The position numbers were made by a program, and so were the translations under genes. From JASLEW01 sp035544875 (GTDB taxonomy: Bacteria; Acidobacteriota; Thermoanaerobaculia; Multivoradales; UBA5704), in assembly GCA_035544875.1 (NCBI GenBank), contig DASZZP010000021.1, forward strand, positions 260,262 through 324,261: a DNA stretch of 64,000 bases, read 5' to 3'. How positions within the stretch are numbered: the stretch's first letter is position 1; each line of letters starts with the position of its first letter. Below are positions 48,548-57,092 of this stretch, in pieces. The notes under the pieces were generated by a model that worked only from the letters and a program-made list of their open reading frames with translations, did no database searches and was not told where the DNA came from.

Positions 48548-51208
48548 GTGAGAACCGCTTTCTGGACGCGCCTCGTTCTCCTTCTCGGCCTGCTCAAGCT
48601 GGTGGGAGTCGTGGTCGCCTCCCTGCAGCTCGGCAAGCCGCTGCCGGCTGGGCTGGCGAACCCCTATGACATCCCTCCCTTCATCAACTACCTCTGGGTG
48701 GCGGTCTATGGCGCGGTCGGGATCTTCCTGCTCATTGCGGGCCGCGGCGACGAGCGGGCGATCTCGCTCGGCGGCTTCTTCCTCCTGATCGCCGATTCGT
48801 TCTGCGCCCGCTTCATTCACCTCCTCGCCGCCGCCGACAGCGACATCCTGCGCAGCGCCGGCCTGGTCTTCCGGGGCATCAGGCCGGAGATCCTGATGCC
48901 CTTCTTCTTCTGGCGCTTCGCCCGCGACTTTCCCCGGTCGCCGACCCCGTCGCGCATCAAGCAGATCTTCGCCGCCGGCGTCGCGGTGTCGGCGGCCGCA
49001 GGCACGCTGCTCTTTCTTCTCAACCTGATCCATGACCTGATGGTCTCCGCGCCGGTTCCGGCGCCGGCGCGCGGCACCTTGCATCCGCTCCCGCCGGCTT
49101 TCGGCGCCGGCCTCTACTGGCTGGTCATGATCGGCCTGCTGGCGCCGGTGCTGCCGCTGGCCGCGGTCAAGGCCCGCTACGCCGTGGGCGAAGAGCGGCG
49201 CCGCGTGCGCCTGTTCACCGCCTGGCTGGTGCTCGGCCTCGCGCCAATCACCATCGAGATGCTCTGCGAGCTGTTGCTGCCGTCTTATACTGCGGCTGTC
49301 GCCAGCCACCACGAGATCAGCCGGCCGCTGGGAATCGTCTGCAGTCTGTTCGCGCTTTCTGTCCCGGTGTCGACGTCCTACGCGGTGCTGGTCCACCGGG
49401 TCTTGGAGGTCAAGCTGATCGCTCGCCGCGCCCTGCACTACGCTCTCGCCCGCTACTCGGCGCTGGCGCTGGCGGCGGTGCCGCTGGTCGCGATCCTGAT
49501 CTATCTCTACGGCCACCGGGAGGAGTCGCTGGCGCAGCTGTTCTCCGGCAGCCGGATGCCGCTGCTGCTCGCCGGCTGGGGGCTGGGGCTGCTGGCGCTC
49601 AACTACCGCCGCCGGCTGCTCGACGCGATCGACCGCCGCTTCTTCCGCGAGCAGTACGACGCGCGCCAGATCCTCACTCGGCTGGTCGATCGGATCCGCG
49701 CTACCTATGAGGGCGGCGCGCTGGCCAAGTTGATCGCCCGCGAGGTCGACCTCGCCCTCCATCTCGACAGCATCGCGCTGCTGGTCGTCGATCCGCGCTC
49801 CGGGATGCTCCTCGATCCCGGCGACCGCGGCCGCCGTCTCGACGCCTCGTCGTCGCTGGCCAGCCTGGTCGGCAGCGGCTCGGAGCCGCTGGCCGCCGAC
49901 CTCGAGGATCCGCGCTCGCCGCTTGCGAGGCTGCCCCAGAAGGAGCGCCACTGGCTGGTCGACAGCGGCTTCCGGCTGCTGGCGCCAATCCTTGCCCGCG
50001 ACGGCTCGCTGCTCGGCATGATCTGCCTGGGCGAGAAGAAGAGCGGCCTTCCTTTCCTCAAGGAGGACCGTGCGCTGCTGCATGCGATCGCCTGCAACGC
50101 GGCGTGGGTCCTCGAGCTCGAGCAGAGCCGGACGCACAATACCCCGCGGCGGGTGACCGACGAGACTCCCCAGGTCGACGATCTGCCGCCGATCGAGAGC
50201 CCCCTGCCCGCCGCAGAGGTAGCCAAGGAGTGCACTGCCTGCGGCACGCTTTACCAGCCCTACACGGTGTTCTGCTCGGCCTGCAGCCGCCGTCTCGAGC
50301 CGTCGCACGTTCCCTACGTGCTGCCAGGCAGGTTCCGTTTCGAGTGCCGGATCGGCTCCGGCGGCATGGGCGTGGTCTATCGCGGGGCCGACCTGGCGCT
50401 CGGACGGCCGGTGGCGGTCAAGACCATGCGCCAGGTCTCTCCCGAGGACGCCATGCGGCTGCGGCGCGAGGCGCGGACGGCGGCGGCGGTCTCGCATCCG
50501 CATCTGGCCTCGATCTACGGCATCGAGACCTGGCAGGGAACGCCGATCCTGATCCTGGAGCTGCTCGAAGGGGGGACGCTCGCCCAGCGGCTGGAGCACG
50601 TGAAGCTGTCACCGATCGCCGCCGTCGAGCTGGGGATCGCGATGGCCGAGGCGCTGGCGCAGCTGCACGCCTGCGATATCCTGCATCGCGACATCAAGCC
50701 GAGCAACATCGGCTATTCCCGCGACGGCATCCCCAAGCTGATGGACTTCGGGATCGCCCGGGTGATGTTCGATCTACGCCGCGACTCGTACAGCGATTCG
50801 AGCGCCGTGCTCGACGACACCGCCTCGCCGCAGCCGACCTGGGTCTGGAACCAGACGCCGACCTCCCTGGATCTTTCGCGCCAGCTCGCCGGCACGCTCT
50901 CTTACCTCTCGCCGGAAGCTCTCAACGGGCAGCGCGCCGAGGCTTCCTTCGATCTCTGGAGCCTGGCGATCGTGCTTTACGAATGCCTGCTGGGCCGCAA
51001 GGTCTTCGGCAGCGGCGACGCGCGGCAGGTGATGACGCGCATCCGCCTCGGACGGGTGCCCGACTTCGCCCAGGTCTGCCCCGAGTACGACGACGGGCTG
51101 CGCGACTTCTTCCGCGGGGCGCTGCACAAGAACGCCACCCGACGGCCCGGCAGCGCCCTCGAGCTCAAGCAGCAGCTGCTAGCCGTCCACCGGCGCCTCG
51201 CGGTCTAA
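48548..51208 (+). CDS. Multi-pass sensor fused to GAF, zinc ribbon and Ser/Thr protein kinase
   Basis: Membrane protein of 886 residues. Roughly nine hydrophobic segments fill residues 1-345. A cytoplasmic linker (NYRRRLLDAIDRRFFREQYD) is of the kind seen in acidobacterial sensor histidine kinases. It is followed by a GAF-like domain (about 385-525) and a zinc-ribbon-like pair (CTAC near 562, CSAC near 576). A Hanks-type kinase domain occupies about 595-880: IGSGGMGVVYRG, VAVKTM, HRDIKPSNIGY near 713, DFGIAR near 733, then GTLSYLSPEAL. All catalytic residues are present. The start is GTG. Unusually, a histidine-kinase-style sensor module is joined to a Ser/Thr kinase. The signal is unknown. 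Confidence 0.88.
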   Translation: MRTAFWTRLVLLLGLLKLVGVVVASLQLGKPLPAGLANPYDIPPFINYLWVAVYGAVGIFLLIAGRGDERAISLGGFFLLIADSFCARFIHLLAAADSDILRSAGLVFRGIRPEILMPFFFWRFARDFPRSPTPSRIKQIFAAGVAVSAAAGTLLFLLNLIHDLMVSAPVPAPARGTLHPLPPAFGAGLYWLVMIGLLAPVLPLAAVKARYAVGEERRRVRLFTAWLVLGLAPITIEMLCELLLPSYTAAVASHHEISRPLGIVCSLFALSVPVSTSYAVLVHRVLEVKLIARRALHYALARYSALALAAVPLVAILIYLYGHREESLAQLFSGSRMPLLLAGWGLGLLALNYRRRLLDAIDRRFFREQYDARQILTRLVDRIRATYEGGALAKLIAREVDLALHLDSIALLVVDPRSGMLLDPGDRGRRLDASSSLASLVGSGSEPLAADLEDPRSPLARLPQKERHWLVDSGFRLLAPILARDGSLLGMICLGEKKSGLPFLKEDRALLHAIACNAAWVLELEQSRTHNTPRRVTDETPQVDDLPPIESPLPAAEVAKECTACGTLYQPYTVFCSACSRRLEPSHVPYVLPGRFRFECRIGSGGMGVVYRGADLALGRPVAVKTMRQVSPEDAMRLRREARTAAAVSHPHLASIYGIETWQGTPILILELLEGGTLAQRLEHVKLSPIAAVELGIAMAEALAQLHACDILHRDIKPSNIGYSRDGIPKLMDFGIARVMFDLRRDSYSDSSAVLDDTASPQPTWVWNQTPTSLDLSRQLAGTLSYLSPEALNGQRAEASFDLWSLAIVLYECLLGRKVFGSGDARQVMTRIRLGRVPDFAQVCPEYDDGLRDFFRGALHKNATRRPGSALELKQQLLAVHRRLAV

Positions 51209-51326
51209 GCCCCCATTTCTCACGCCACCTCTGCTGCGACGCCGGCCGGCGCTATCGCCATGCCGGCACTCCCGGCAGGTCGGAAACTGGCGCCTCGCGA
51301 CGAGCGGCGTGAGAAAATAGGGGCTG

Positions 51327-52082
51327 ATGCGGCACGTCATCGTCACGCGGTTCTCGGTCCCCCGCCTGGATGCCGCGACCGCATCGCGGCACGCCGACCG
51401 GCGCTGGCTCGACCAGCGCCTGGACGCCTTTCGCGCCTACTACGTGCCCAGCGTGGAGCGCCTGCGGGTACCTGTGGTGCTGCTCTGTTCGAGCGCGAGC
51501 TCGGGCTATGTGTCGGCGAGACTGCACGGCCTGCCGTGGATCTCGATCGTGGTGCAGGATGCCTGGCACGGAGGCTGGAGCGGGTCTGCAGAGGACGTGT
51601 TGACCCGGCTCGATTCCGACGACGCGCTGCACGAGGGGTGGTTTGCGCGGCTCGAGGCGGCCTCGGCCCATGCCTCTAAAGCCGCCGATCCCCGCGCTGC
51701 CGCCGCTCTCACCGATCCAGGCATTGCCGCCGATCCCACCGATCCAGGCATTGCCGCCGATCCCACCGATCCAGGCGTTGCCGACATCGCCGACGTCGTC
51801 TGCACCAAGGAGTTCCTGCGGCTCGACGCGAGGAGCGGGAAGATCTACTCCTACAAACGCAACGAGCCGTCACCACTGGCGGCCTTCAGGCACGGCGCCA
51901 ATCCTTTCGCTCACGACCACAAGGTGCTCGAGAGACACTACCGGACGGAGTGCCTGGCCGGGCCCTATCTGCTCCAGGTAGTGCACGGCGGGAACCTCAG
52001 CAGCCGGCCGCCGGCGTGGTGGCGCTTTCGTCGCCAGGTGCCGCCGAGGAGGCTATCTGCCTTTGGGCTTCTCCCGGCCTAG
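51327..52082 (+). CDS. Putative rhamnosyltransferase-like glycosyltransferase
   Basis: Protein of 251 residues resembling the putative rhamnosyl transferase family. It shows VIVTRFSVPRL at the N-terminus, LDQRLDAFRAYYVPSVERL, and a DxD-like TRLDSDDALHEGWFARL. A 27-bp in-frame tandem repeat inserts about 25 residues (DPGIAADPT repeated) after the DxD region. The C-terminal part includes VVHGGNLSSRP. There is no signal peptide or transmembrane helix. It stands alone between the kinase and O-methyltransferase genes, and the acceptor is unknown. Confidence 0.7.
   Translation: MRHVIVTRFSVPRLDAATASRHADRRWLDQRLDAFRAYYVPSVERLRVPVVLLCSSASSGYVSARLHGLPWISIVVQDAWHGGWSGSAEDVLTRLDSDDALHEGWFARLEAASAHASKAADPRAAAALTDPGIAADPTDPGIAADPTDPGVADIADVVCTKEFLRLDARSGKIYSYKRNEPSPLAAFRHGANPFAHDHKVLERHYRTECLAGPYLLQVVHGGNLSSRPPAWWRFRRQVPPRRLSAFGLLPA
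51714..51784 (+). repeat. 27-bp in-frame tandem repeat
   Basis: Two exact 27-bp units (starting GATCCAGGCATTGCCGCC) and a 17-bp partial third unit lie inside the rhamnosyltransferase-like gene, encoding DPGIAADPT repeats. The unit is three times nine base pairs. Confidence 0.88.
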
Positions 52083-52166
52083 GCCAGGTGGCAAGGTGAG
52101 GGGCCCAGCCCGACCAGGGAGGATCCGGTAGGCAGGACGAGGCGGCTGCCGGCTTGCGGGGAGTTC

Positions 52167-52850
52167 TCAGAAGGGCCCGCCGAGCTCGCTGATCAGGGGG
52201 CGGGTCTTGGCGGCCAAGCCGACGCCGTCGCCGAGCGGCAGGATCACGGCCTTGAGCTGCGGATGGATCATCAGGTAGCCGTTGAAGGCGCGCAGCGCCT
52301 CGGTCTCGGCGTCCTCCTCCGTGTCGCCGGCAGGTTCGGCGACCGACCCTTTCCACAGCAGGTTGTCGGCCACCACCATCCCACCGATCCGCAGCCGGGG
52401 CAGCAGCAGATCGAGGTATCGGCGGTACTCGAGCTTGACGCCGTCGATGTAGGCGAGGTCGAATGGGCCGGTCAGCGAAGGGAGCACGTCGAGCGCCGGA
52501 CCTTCGAGCAGCTCCACTCGCTCCTCGACGCCAGCGCGGGTCAGATACCCGCGCGCCGCGGTGAGCCGCGCCGGGTCGATGTCCACGGTATAGACCTTCG
52601 CCTGGGGCGCTCCGCGCGCCATGCAGAGCGCGCCGTAGCCAATCGCGGTCCCGACCTCCACGATCCGGCGCGCCCCGGCGGCGCGCGCCAGGACGCTGAG
52701 CAGCTGCCCCACCTCGGGATCGGAGATTGGGATGTTCTCGCGCGCCGCCTGCTCTTCCATCTCGCGCAGGATGGAGTCGCGCGGCGGCAGCAGCCGCTCG
52801 AGGTAGCTTTCCTGCTCCGGCCTGATAATGCGGCCTGTTCCGTGCTTCAT
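52167..52850 (-). CDS. SAM-dependent O-methyltransferase (COMT/PF01596 type)
   Basis: Cytoplasmic 227-residue enzyme of the cation-dependent O-methyltransferase family. The SAM loop reads VEVGTAIGYGALCMARG, the acidic residue is in VYTVDIDPARL, the metal-site Asp is in DLAYIDGVKLEYRRYL, and GGMVVADNLLWKG follows. The length matches the family. These enzymes methylate catechol-like hydroxyls; the substrate is not given by context. Upstream lies composite repeat copy B. Confidence 0.9.
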   Translation of the reverse strand: MKHGTGRIIRPEQESYLERLLPPRDSILREMEEQAARENIPISDPEVGQLLSVLARAAGARRIVEVGTAIGYGALCMARGAPQAKVYTVDIDPARLTAARGYLTRAGVEERVELLEGPALDVLPSLTGPFDLAYIDGVKLEYRRYLDLLLPRLRIGGMVVADNLLWKGSVAEPAGDTEEDAETEALRAFNGYLMIHPQLKAVILPLGDGVGLAAKTRPLISELGGPF

Positions 52851-52871
52851 GCCACTCCCTCCAGCGACTAA

Positions 52872-53113
52872 CCCCCACCGCCTACGGCAATCCCGTGGGA
52901 TGCAGGGGCGCTACGACGTGGCGGCGGAGGCCTACTCGAAGCATCGATCGGATCGCCCCCGCAACCCTCGCGAGTCCCCTTCCCGGTTGTCGGAAGCCGC
53001 CGGGTCCCGACCTCCGGGAAGTGCCGCACGTCCATCACCGGACGTGCGGCCTGCCCGGCGGCGCCAGGGGGAAGGGGACGCCCCCTCCCCTGGCGCACGA
53101 AGCGAGCTTCGTT
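52872..53113 (+). repeat. Composite repeat, copy B
   Basis: About 240 bp with the same block order as copies A and C. The palindromic module has perfect 11-bp arms GCCGCACGTCC / GGACGTGCGGC around ATCACC, and the copy ends in a perfect hairpin ACGAAGC-TC-GCTTCGT. It abuts the stop codon of the lipoprotein gene at 53114. Confidence 0.9.
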
Positions 53114-54103
53114 TTAGCTGCCGCCAGGCTTGGCCGGGGCCGGGGGAGGCGGCGGGGTGGCCGCGGCGGGCGTGGCCGCGGCAGCCGGGTTGCGGCCGGC
53201 GCCCGGCAACCAGGCGGCATTCTCGAGATACGCCGACCGGTCGGTGACACGCGCCTCCGGCTGCAAGGGCACGAGATGGAAGTTGGGGACCAGGGTGATG
53301 GCGCAGAAGGCCTGCTGCCCCTGTCCGTCGACCGGCATCTCGATCTCGTGCAGGCCGGTCCCGGAGACTCCGGTCTCGACCCCGCCGCAGCTGCCGCGCA
53401 CGACCACCGCCGGCGCGTTGCTCCCGCCATCGTCGAGCACCAGCTTCTCGGTGACGCCATCGCCGGGCGGGATCCGGAGGGCCAGCCAGAGCGTCCCCGG
53501 GCCGGCAATCTCGTCGAGGCGGATCTCGCCCGGTTTGCTCGACAGCCAGCGCCGCGCCACCACGTGGCGGTCACTCCCCGGTTCGACCGGCGACCAGGTC
53601 GGCGAGAAGGTGAAGCGGGGACCCGCCGGCTGCGCCGGCACCTCCACCTCGGCGCCGACATACTCGCGGCGTCCGAGGTCCTGGCCCAAGCCGTCGAGCG
53701 GCCACCGCTTCCCCTGGCGGTCGTAGAGCCCGATGCTGAGCCGGTACTTGCCGGCGGCCAGCGGCGGTGCCACCGCCGACTGATACACCTTCACGTCGTC
53801 GCTGACCGGGGCACCCTCGCTCCAGTGGCCGGGGAACGGGTGGTCGAAGGTGCGCTCGACCTGGCCCTTGGCGTCGAGCAGGTGAACGAATACCAGCAGC
53901 TCCGGGGAGGATTCGTCACCCAGCCCGGAGATAGGGTTCCAGGTCAGGTGTACCGTGGTCAGCTGCGGGTAGGCGAGCGTCAGGGCTCGCGGCTGGACAT
54001 CGACCCGGGCCACCGGCGGAAGGTTCTTGTGGCAGCCGGCGGCGCAGAGCAACAGCGCGCACGGCACCAGGGCGGCAATGGAAAGGCGGGCGTCTTGTCT
54101 CAT
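53114..54103 (-). CDS. Hypothetical lipoprotein
   Basis: Predicted 329-residue lipoprotein. The signal sequence ends in LLCAAGC, a clear lipobox. The body appears beta-rich (LTLAYPQLTTVHLTWNPISG, GKYRLSIGLYDRQGKRWPL) and ends in an Ala/Pro-rich low-complexity tail. I recognise no family. Phrases such as LLVFVHLLDAKGQVERTFDH recall beta-sandwich domains found near glycosyltransferases, but this is weak. It is flanked on both sides by direct copies of the composite repeat. No strong Shine-Dalgarno site precedes the ATG. Confidence 0.75.
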   Translation of the reverse strand: MRQDARLSIAALVPCALLLCAAGCHKNLPPVARVDVQPRALTLAYPQLTTVHLTWNPISGLGDESSPELLVFVHLLDAKGQVERTFDHPFPGHWSEGAPVSDDVKVYQSAVAPPLAAGKYRLSIGLYDRQGKRWPLDGLGQDLGRREYVGAEVEVPAQPAGPRFTFSPTWSPVEPGSDRHVVARRWLSSKPGEIRLDEIAGPGTLWLALRIPPGDGVTEKLVLDDGGSNAPAVVVRGSCGGVETGVSGTGLHEIEMPVDGQGQQAFCAITLVPNFHLVPLQPEARVTDRSAYLENAAWLPGAGRNPAAAATPAAATPPPPPAPAKPGGS

Positions 54104-54180
54104 GTGCGTGAGACGGTAGCGGGGGTGGCGGCCCCTGTCAAGCAGCTTCAGCAGTGAGCTTCAGCAGCGTATTTCTAGCC

Positions 54181-54423
54181 CCCACCGGTGGTGCCGACCC
54201 CAAGGGATGAAACGGGCGCTCCGATGTGGCGATAGCGGACTCCTCGAAGCATCGATCGGATCGCCCCCCGCAACTCCCGCGAGTCCCCTTCCCGGTTGTC
54301 GGAAGCCGCCGGAACCCGACCTCCGGGAAGTGCCGCACGTCCATCACCGGACGTGCGGCCTGCCCGGCGGCGCCGGGGGGGAAGGGGACGCCCCCTCCCC
54401 TGGCGCACGCGCGAATTTCGTCC
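54181..54423 (+). repeat. Composite repeat, copy C
   Basis: About 240 bp matching copies A and B, with GGGATGAAACGGGC at the left, CTCGAAGCATCGATCGGATC, the palindromic module (arms GCCGCACGTCC / GGACGTGCGGC) and GGGGACGCCCCCTCCCCTGG. With copy B it brackets the lipoprotein gene as direct repeats. The rest of 54104-54606 holds no recognised gene. Confidence 0.9.
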
Positions 54424-54564
54424 TAAGGGCCCACGAAGAAATAAGTCGATAGGATTGGGCGCAACCGTGCCGTCGGCAGGCATCTGAGCTTCGCGTCTGC
54501 TATCCAGGTTTCGCCAAGGTAGAGAGGGGTTGTGGAGATTTGCGGCCTTGCAGCGGGTAAGCTT

Positions 54565-54607
54565 TTATGGCACGATTACGCTCATGACAGGCGTAAAGGA
54601 GCCATAA
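54565..54607 (+). promoter_or_regulatory. Hairpin over the ribosome site of the ISAzo13-like transposase
   Basis: TTATGGC (54565-54571) is complementary to GCCATAA (54601-54607), and ACGC (54578-54581) to GCGT (54591-54594). The structure encloses AAAGGAG and the first base of the start codon, so it could hide the ribosome-binding site. It may equally be a DNA operator. Confidence 0.5.
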
Positions 54608-55529
54608 TGCGACCCACCAAATTCCCCGCCGATGCCCTCGCCGTGCAGCTCCGGGAGCAGAAGATCGCCTCCATGCCCGAACTGATGGCCGCGCTGGGCA
54701 CCAACGCCAGGCGCACCGTGTGCCGCAAGCTCAAGCAGCTGCGCTGCCGCACGAGCTACTCCCATCGTGGCCGCTTCTACGCGCTCCCTGAGGTCGCCGA
54801 GTTCGATGAGCTGGGCCTATGGTCGTACCGTGAGGTCTGTTTCGCGGTCCACGGCACTTTGGTATCGACCGCCGCGGCGATCGTGGGCAGCGGTGAGCAC
54901 GGCTACTTCGTCGAGGAACTCGACAACGTGCTGCGAGTGGGCACCAAGGATGTCTTGCGCAAGCTCGTGCAAGACGCTCGGCTCAGTCGGGAGAGATTGG
55001 CGGGACAGTACCTGTACTGCTCGGCTGAGGCGAGCCGCCGGCGTGATCAGCTATTGGCGCGGCGAGCCCTTCTTGCCGAACCTGGGGCAGCCGGCCCCTT
55101 GCCCACAGCTGCCATCATGCCGGCGGAGCTCAGGGCCGCCATCGTCTTGTTTTTCAGCTTGCTCGATGAGCGGCAGCGGCGCCTGTACGCGGGGCTCGAG
55201 GCGCTCAAGAGTGGCCGCGGCGGTGACGCTCGCCTCGCCGAGTTGCTCGGCCTCGATGTCGGTACAGTGGCCCGGGGACGGCGACAGCTCCTGGAGCACG
55301 ACATCACGATCGACCGGATCCGCAGGGCCGGCGGTGGCCGCAAGCCGGTGGAAAAAAAACGCCAGAAGTGATTGCCCGCATCGAAGAGCTGCTCGAGCAT
55401 GAGACGGCGGGCGATCCGATGACCGGTCTGAAATGGACGCGCCGGACGACCGCCAAGGTGGCGGCCGAGCTGCGTACATCGGCAATCGAGGTCAGCGACA
55501 GGACTGTCGCTAAGTACTGGTGTTCCTAA
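54607..55529 (+). pseudogene. ISAzo13-like transposase, frameshifted and truncated
   Basis: The first frame (54607-55371, 254 residues) begins with a winged-helix-like domain (ALGTNARRTVCRKLKQLRCR). It continues into the N-terminal part typical of ISAzo13 transposases (LDERQRRLYAGLEALKSG, RIRRAGGGRKPVEKK). At an A8 run (55352-55359) a -1 shift would give KKTPEVIARIEELLEH and GDPMTGLKWTRRTTAKVAAEL, which is the family's continuation. The shift may be programmed slippage or a mutation. The sequence is then broken by an IS630-family insertion, and no further ISAzo13 catalytic domain is found on the other side. The start ATG follows AAAGGAG by 5 nt. Confidence 0.8.
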
Positions 55530-55591
55530 ATACGATGACGTATTTCTGGTCAGTTCATGATACCCTCCGGCATCAGGAGGATTACCTTCCT

Positions 55592-55885
55592 ATGCCGAGG
55601 ACTAGCCCATTCCACGTCATCCTGACAGCAGAAGAACGGAAGACTCTCGAATCCATGGCGCGTAAATATACGTCATCGTATTGCGATGTCGTCCGCGCCA
55701 AAATCATCCTCCTGGCCAGCAGCGGCCTGACCAACGACGTCATCGCGAGTCGCCTCGATACTCCCCGTCAGATCGTCAGCAAGTGGCGCAAGCGCTTCTG
55801 TCTGCACCGACTACCTGGCCTTGAGGCGCAACCTCGGGGCGGGCGCAAGACCCGCTTTTCCCCCCAGCCTCGTCGTCCAGGTTAA
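55592..55885 (+). CDS. IS630-family transposase, first frame (helix-turn-helix part)
   Basis: A 97-residue product containing a DNA-binding helix-turn-helix region (LTAEERKTLESMARKYTSSY, VIASRLDTPRQIVSKWRKRF). The ATG follows an AGGAGG about 11 nt upstream. The frame ends shortly after RGGRKTRF; the family continuation PPSLVVQVKALA is in the overlapping +1 frame. A full transposase would need +1 frameshifting, most simply at TTTTCCCCCC (55856-55865). Confidence 0.8.
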   Translation: MPRTSPFHVILTAEERKTLESMARKYTSSYCDVVRAKIILLASSGLTNDVIASRLDTPRQIVSKWRKRFCLHRLPGLEAQPRGGRKTRFSPQPRRPG

Positions 55886-56735
55886 GGCTCTCGCCTGCGA
55901 ACTCCCCCACCGCCTCGGTCTCCCGTTGTCCCGTCTCTCCGTCGCCGAGCTCCGCCAGCACGTGCTCCGCCAGGGCCTGGTGGCCGAGATCAGCGGCGCC
56001 ACGCTGTGGCGATGGCTCAGCCGTGATGCTCTCCGCCCTTGGCAGCATCGAAGTTGGATTTTCCCGCGGGATCCCAACTTCGCTGCCCGAGCGGGTCCCA
56101 TCCTCGACCTCTACGAGCGCCGATGGGAGGGCTCGCCGCTCGGTGAGGATGACTACGTCCTCTCGGCCGACGAAAAGACCAGCATTCAAGCCCGGCATCG
56201 GAAACGCCCCACCTTGCCCATGGCTCCCCATCGTCCCACCCGCGTCGAGCACGAGTACTTCCGCAAAGGCGCGTGGGCCTACTTGGCCGCCTGGGATGTC
56301 CATCATGCCAAGATCTTCGGGCGCTGCGAAGCCAAAACGGGGATTGCTGCCGTCGATCGGCTGGTCAGCGAGGTGATGGGCCAGGAGCCCTACAAGTCCG
56401 CGCGCCGTGTTTTCTGGATCATGGACAATGGCTCCTCCCACCGCGGCCAGAAGGCTGTCCATCGCCTGCGCGACAAGTGGCCCAATGCGATTCTCGTCCA
56501 CACGCCGGTCCACGCCAGTTGGCTCAACCAAGTCGAAATCTACTTCTCGATCATTCAGCGCAAAGTCCTCACACCAAACGACTTCTCTTCTCTGAACGAG
56601 CTCGAACAGCGCCTGCTTGCCTTCCAACGTCACTATGAGCGCTCCGCCGCGCCCTTCAAGTGGACCTTCACCCGCGGCGACCTCGCCAAACTGCTGACGA
56701 GGATCGCCGACCGACAGCTCGCTCCGGCGGCCTAA
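55821..56735 (+). CDS. IS630-family transposase, second frame (DDE catalytic part)
   Basis: Frame of 304 codons carrying the catalytic core. The Asp-Asp-Glu set is visible in VLSADEKTSIQAR, FWIMDNGSSHRG and SWLNQVEIYFSIIQRKVL, the IS630 pattern. The nominal TTG start is probably unused; the protein is likely made as a fusion with the preceding frame by +1 shifting. No disabling stops are seen, so the element may still be active. Confidence 0.85.
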   Translation: MRRNLGAGARPAFPPSLVVQVKALACELPHRLGLPLSRLSVAELRQHVLRQGLVAEISGATLWRWLSRDALRPWQHRSWIFPRDPNFAARAGPILDLYERRWEGSPLGEDDYVLSADEKTSIQARHRKRPTLPMAPHRPTRVEHEYFRKGAWAYLAAWDVHHAKIFGRCEAKTGIAAVDRLVSEVMGQEPYKSARRVFWIMDNGSSHRGQKAVHRLRDKWPNAILVHTPVHASWLNQVEIYFSIIQRKVLTPNDFSSLNELEQRLLAFQRHYERSAAPFKWTFTRGDLAKLLTRIADRQLAPAA

Positions 56736-56778
56736 CCACCACGGAATACGTCACCGTACTTCCGAACAGGAGTACTTA

Positions 56779-57092
56779 GCAACCAACGTGCCACCGCCAT
56801 TCCGTCCTCGCGCACCACCCTCCACCCGCGGCCGGGCGGGGCTGCCCCTCCGCGCAAAGCCGAGAGCCGTCCCGTTTCCGGGAGGCCGCGTTCCACGGGC
56901 GAACAACGCTCCCATGCTGCCGATTCTGGTTCCGCGGGGCACGAGCGGCGTCACGGTGCGGCCGAGCTCGGCCCCCCGGCCAGCTCCCCCTCGCCGCCCG
57001 GGCGCGCCTCGCGCCGAGCGGGAGGGGACAGGCGGGGGACGGGCCAGAGTTGTGGGGACCGGCCGGAGGTCGCCCTGTCGGGATCGTCAGGA
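56779..57092. other. Sequence after the IS element, no gene recognised
   Basis: About 310 bp of GC-rich sequence between the IS630 element and the convergent Spy-like gene. The open frame here has a Pro/Arg-rich composition with no recognisable motif. It does not continue the interrupted ISAzo13 transposase. Confidence 0.5.

Larger units (their letters stand above)
55513..56776 (+). mobile_element. IS630-family insertion sequence with TA target duplication
   Basis: Imperfect terminal inverted repeats of roughly 40 bp begin AGTACT at both ends (left AGTACTGGTGTTCC; right, reversed, AGTACTCCTGTTCGG, both followed by ATACG/TACGGTGACGTATT-like sequence). TA dinucleotides flank the element at 55511-55512 and 56777-56778, the target preference of IS630/Tc1-mariner elements. 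Length is about 1264 bp. It carries two overlapping frames and interrupts the ISAzo13-like remnant. Confidence 0.88.

Noticed and set aside
48017..50599. Minus-strand open frame of 860 codons opposite the sensor kinase
   Set aside because: Antisense shadow of a gene with complete kinase motifs; its composition is dominated by Arg, Gln and His and shows no domain.
56779..57092. Continuation of the ISAzo13 transposase on the right side of the IS630 element
   Set aside because: Joining the two sides at the TA gives no sequence resembling the family's catalytic part.
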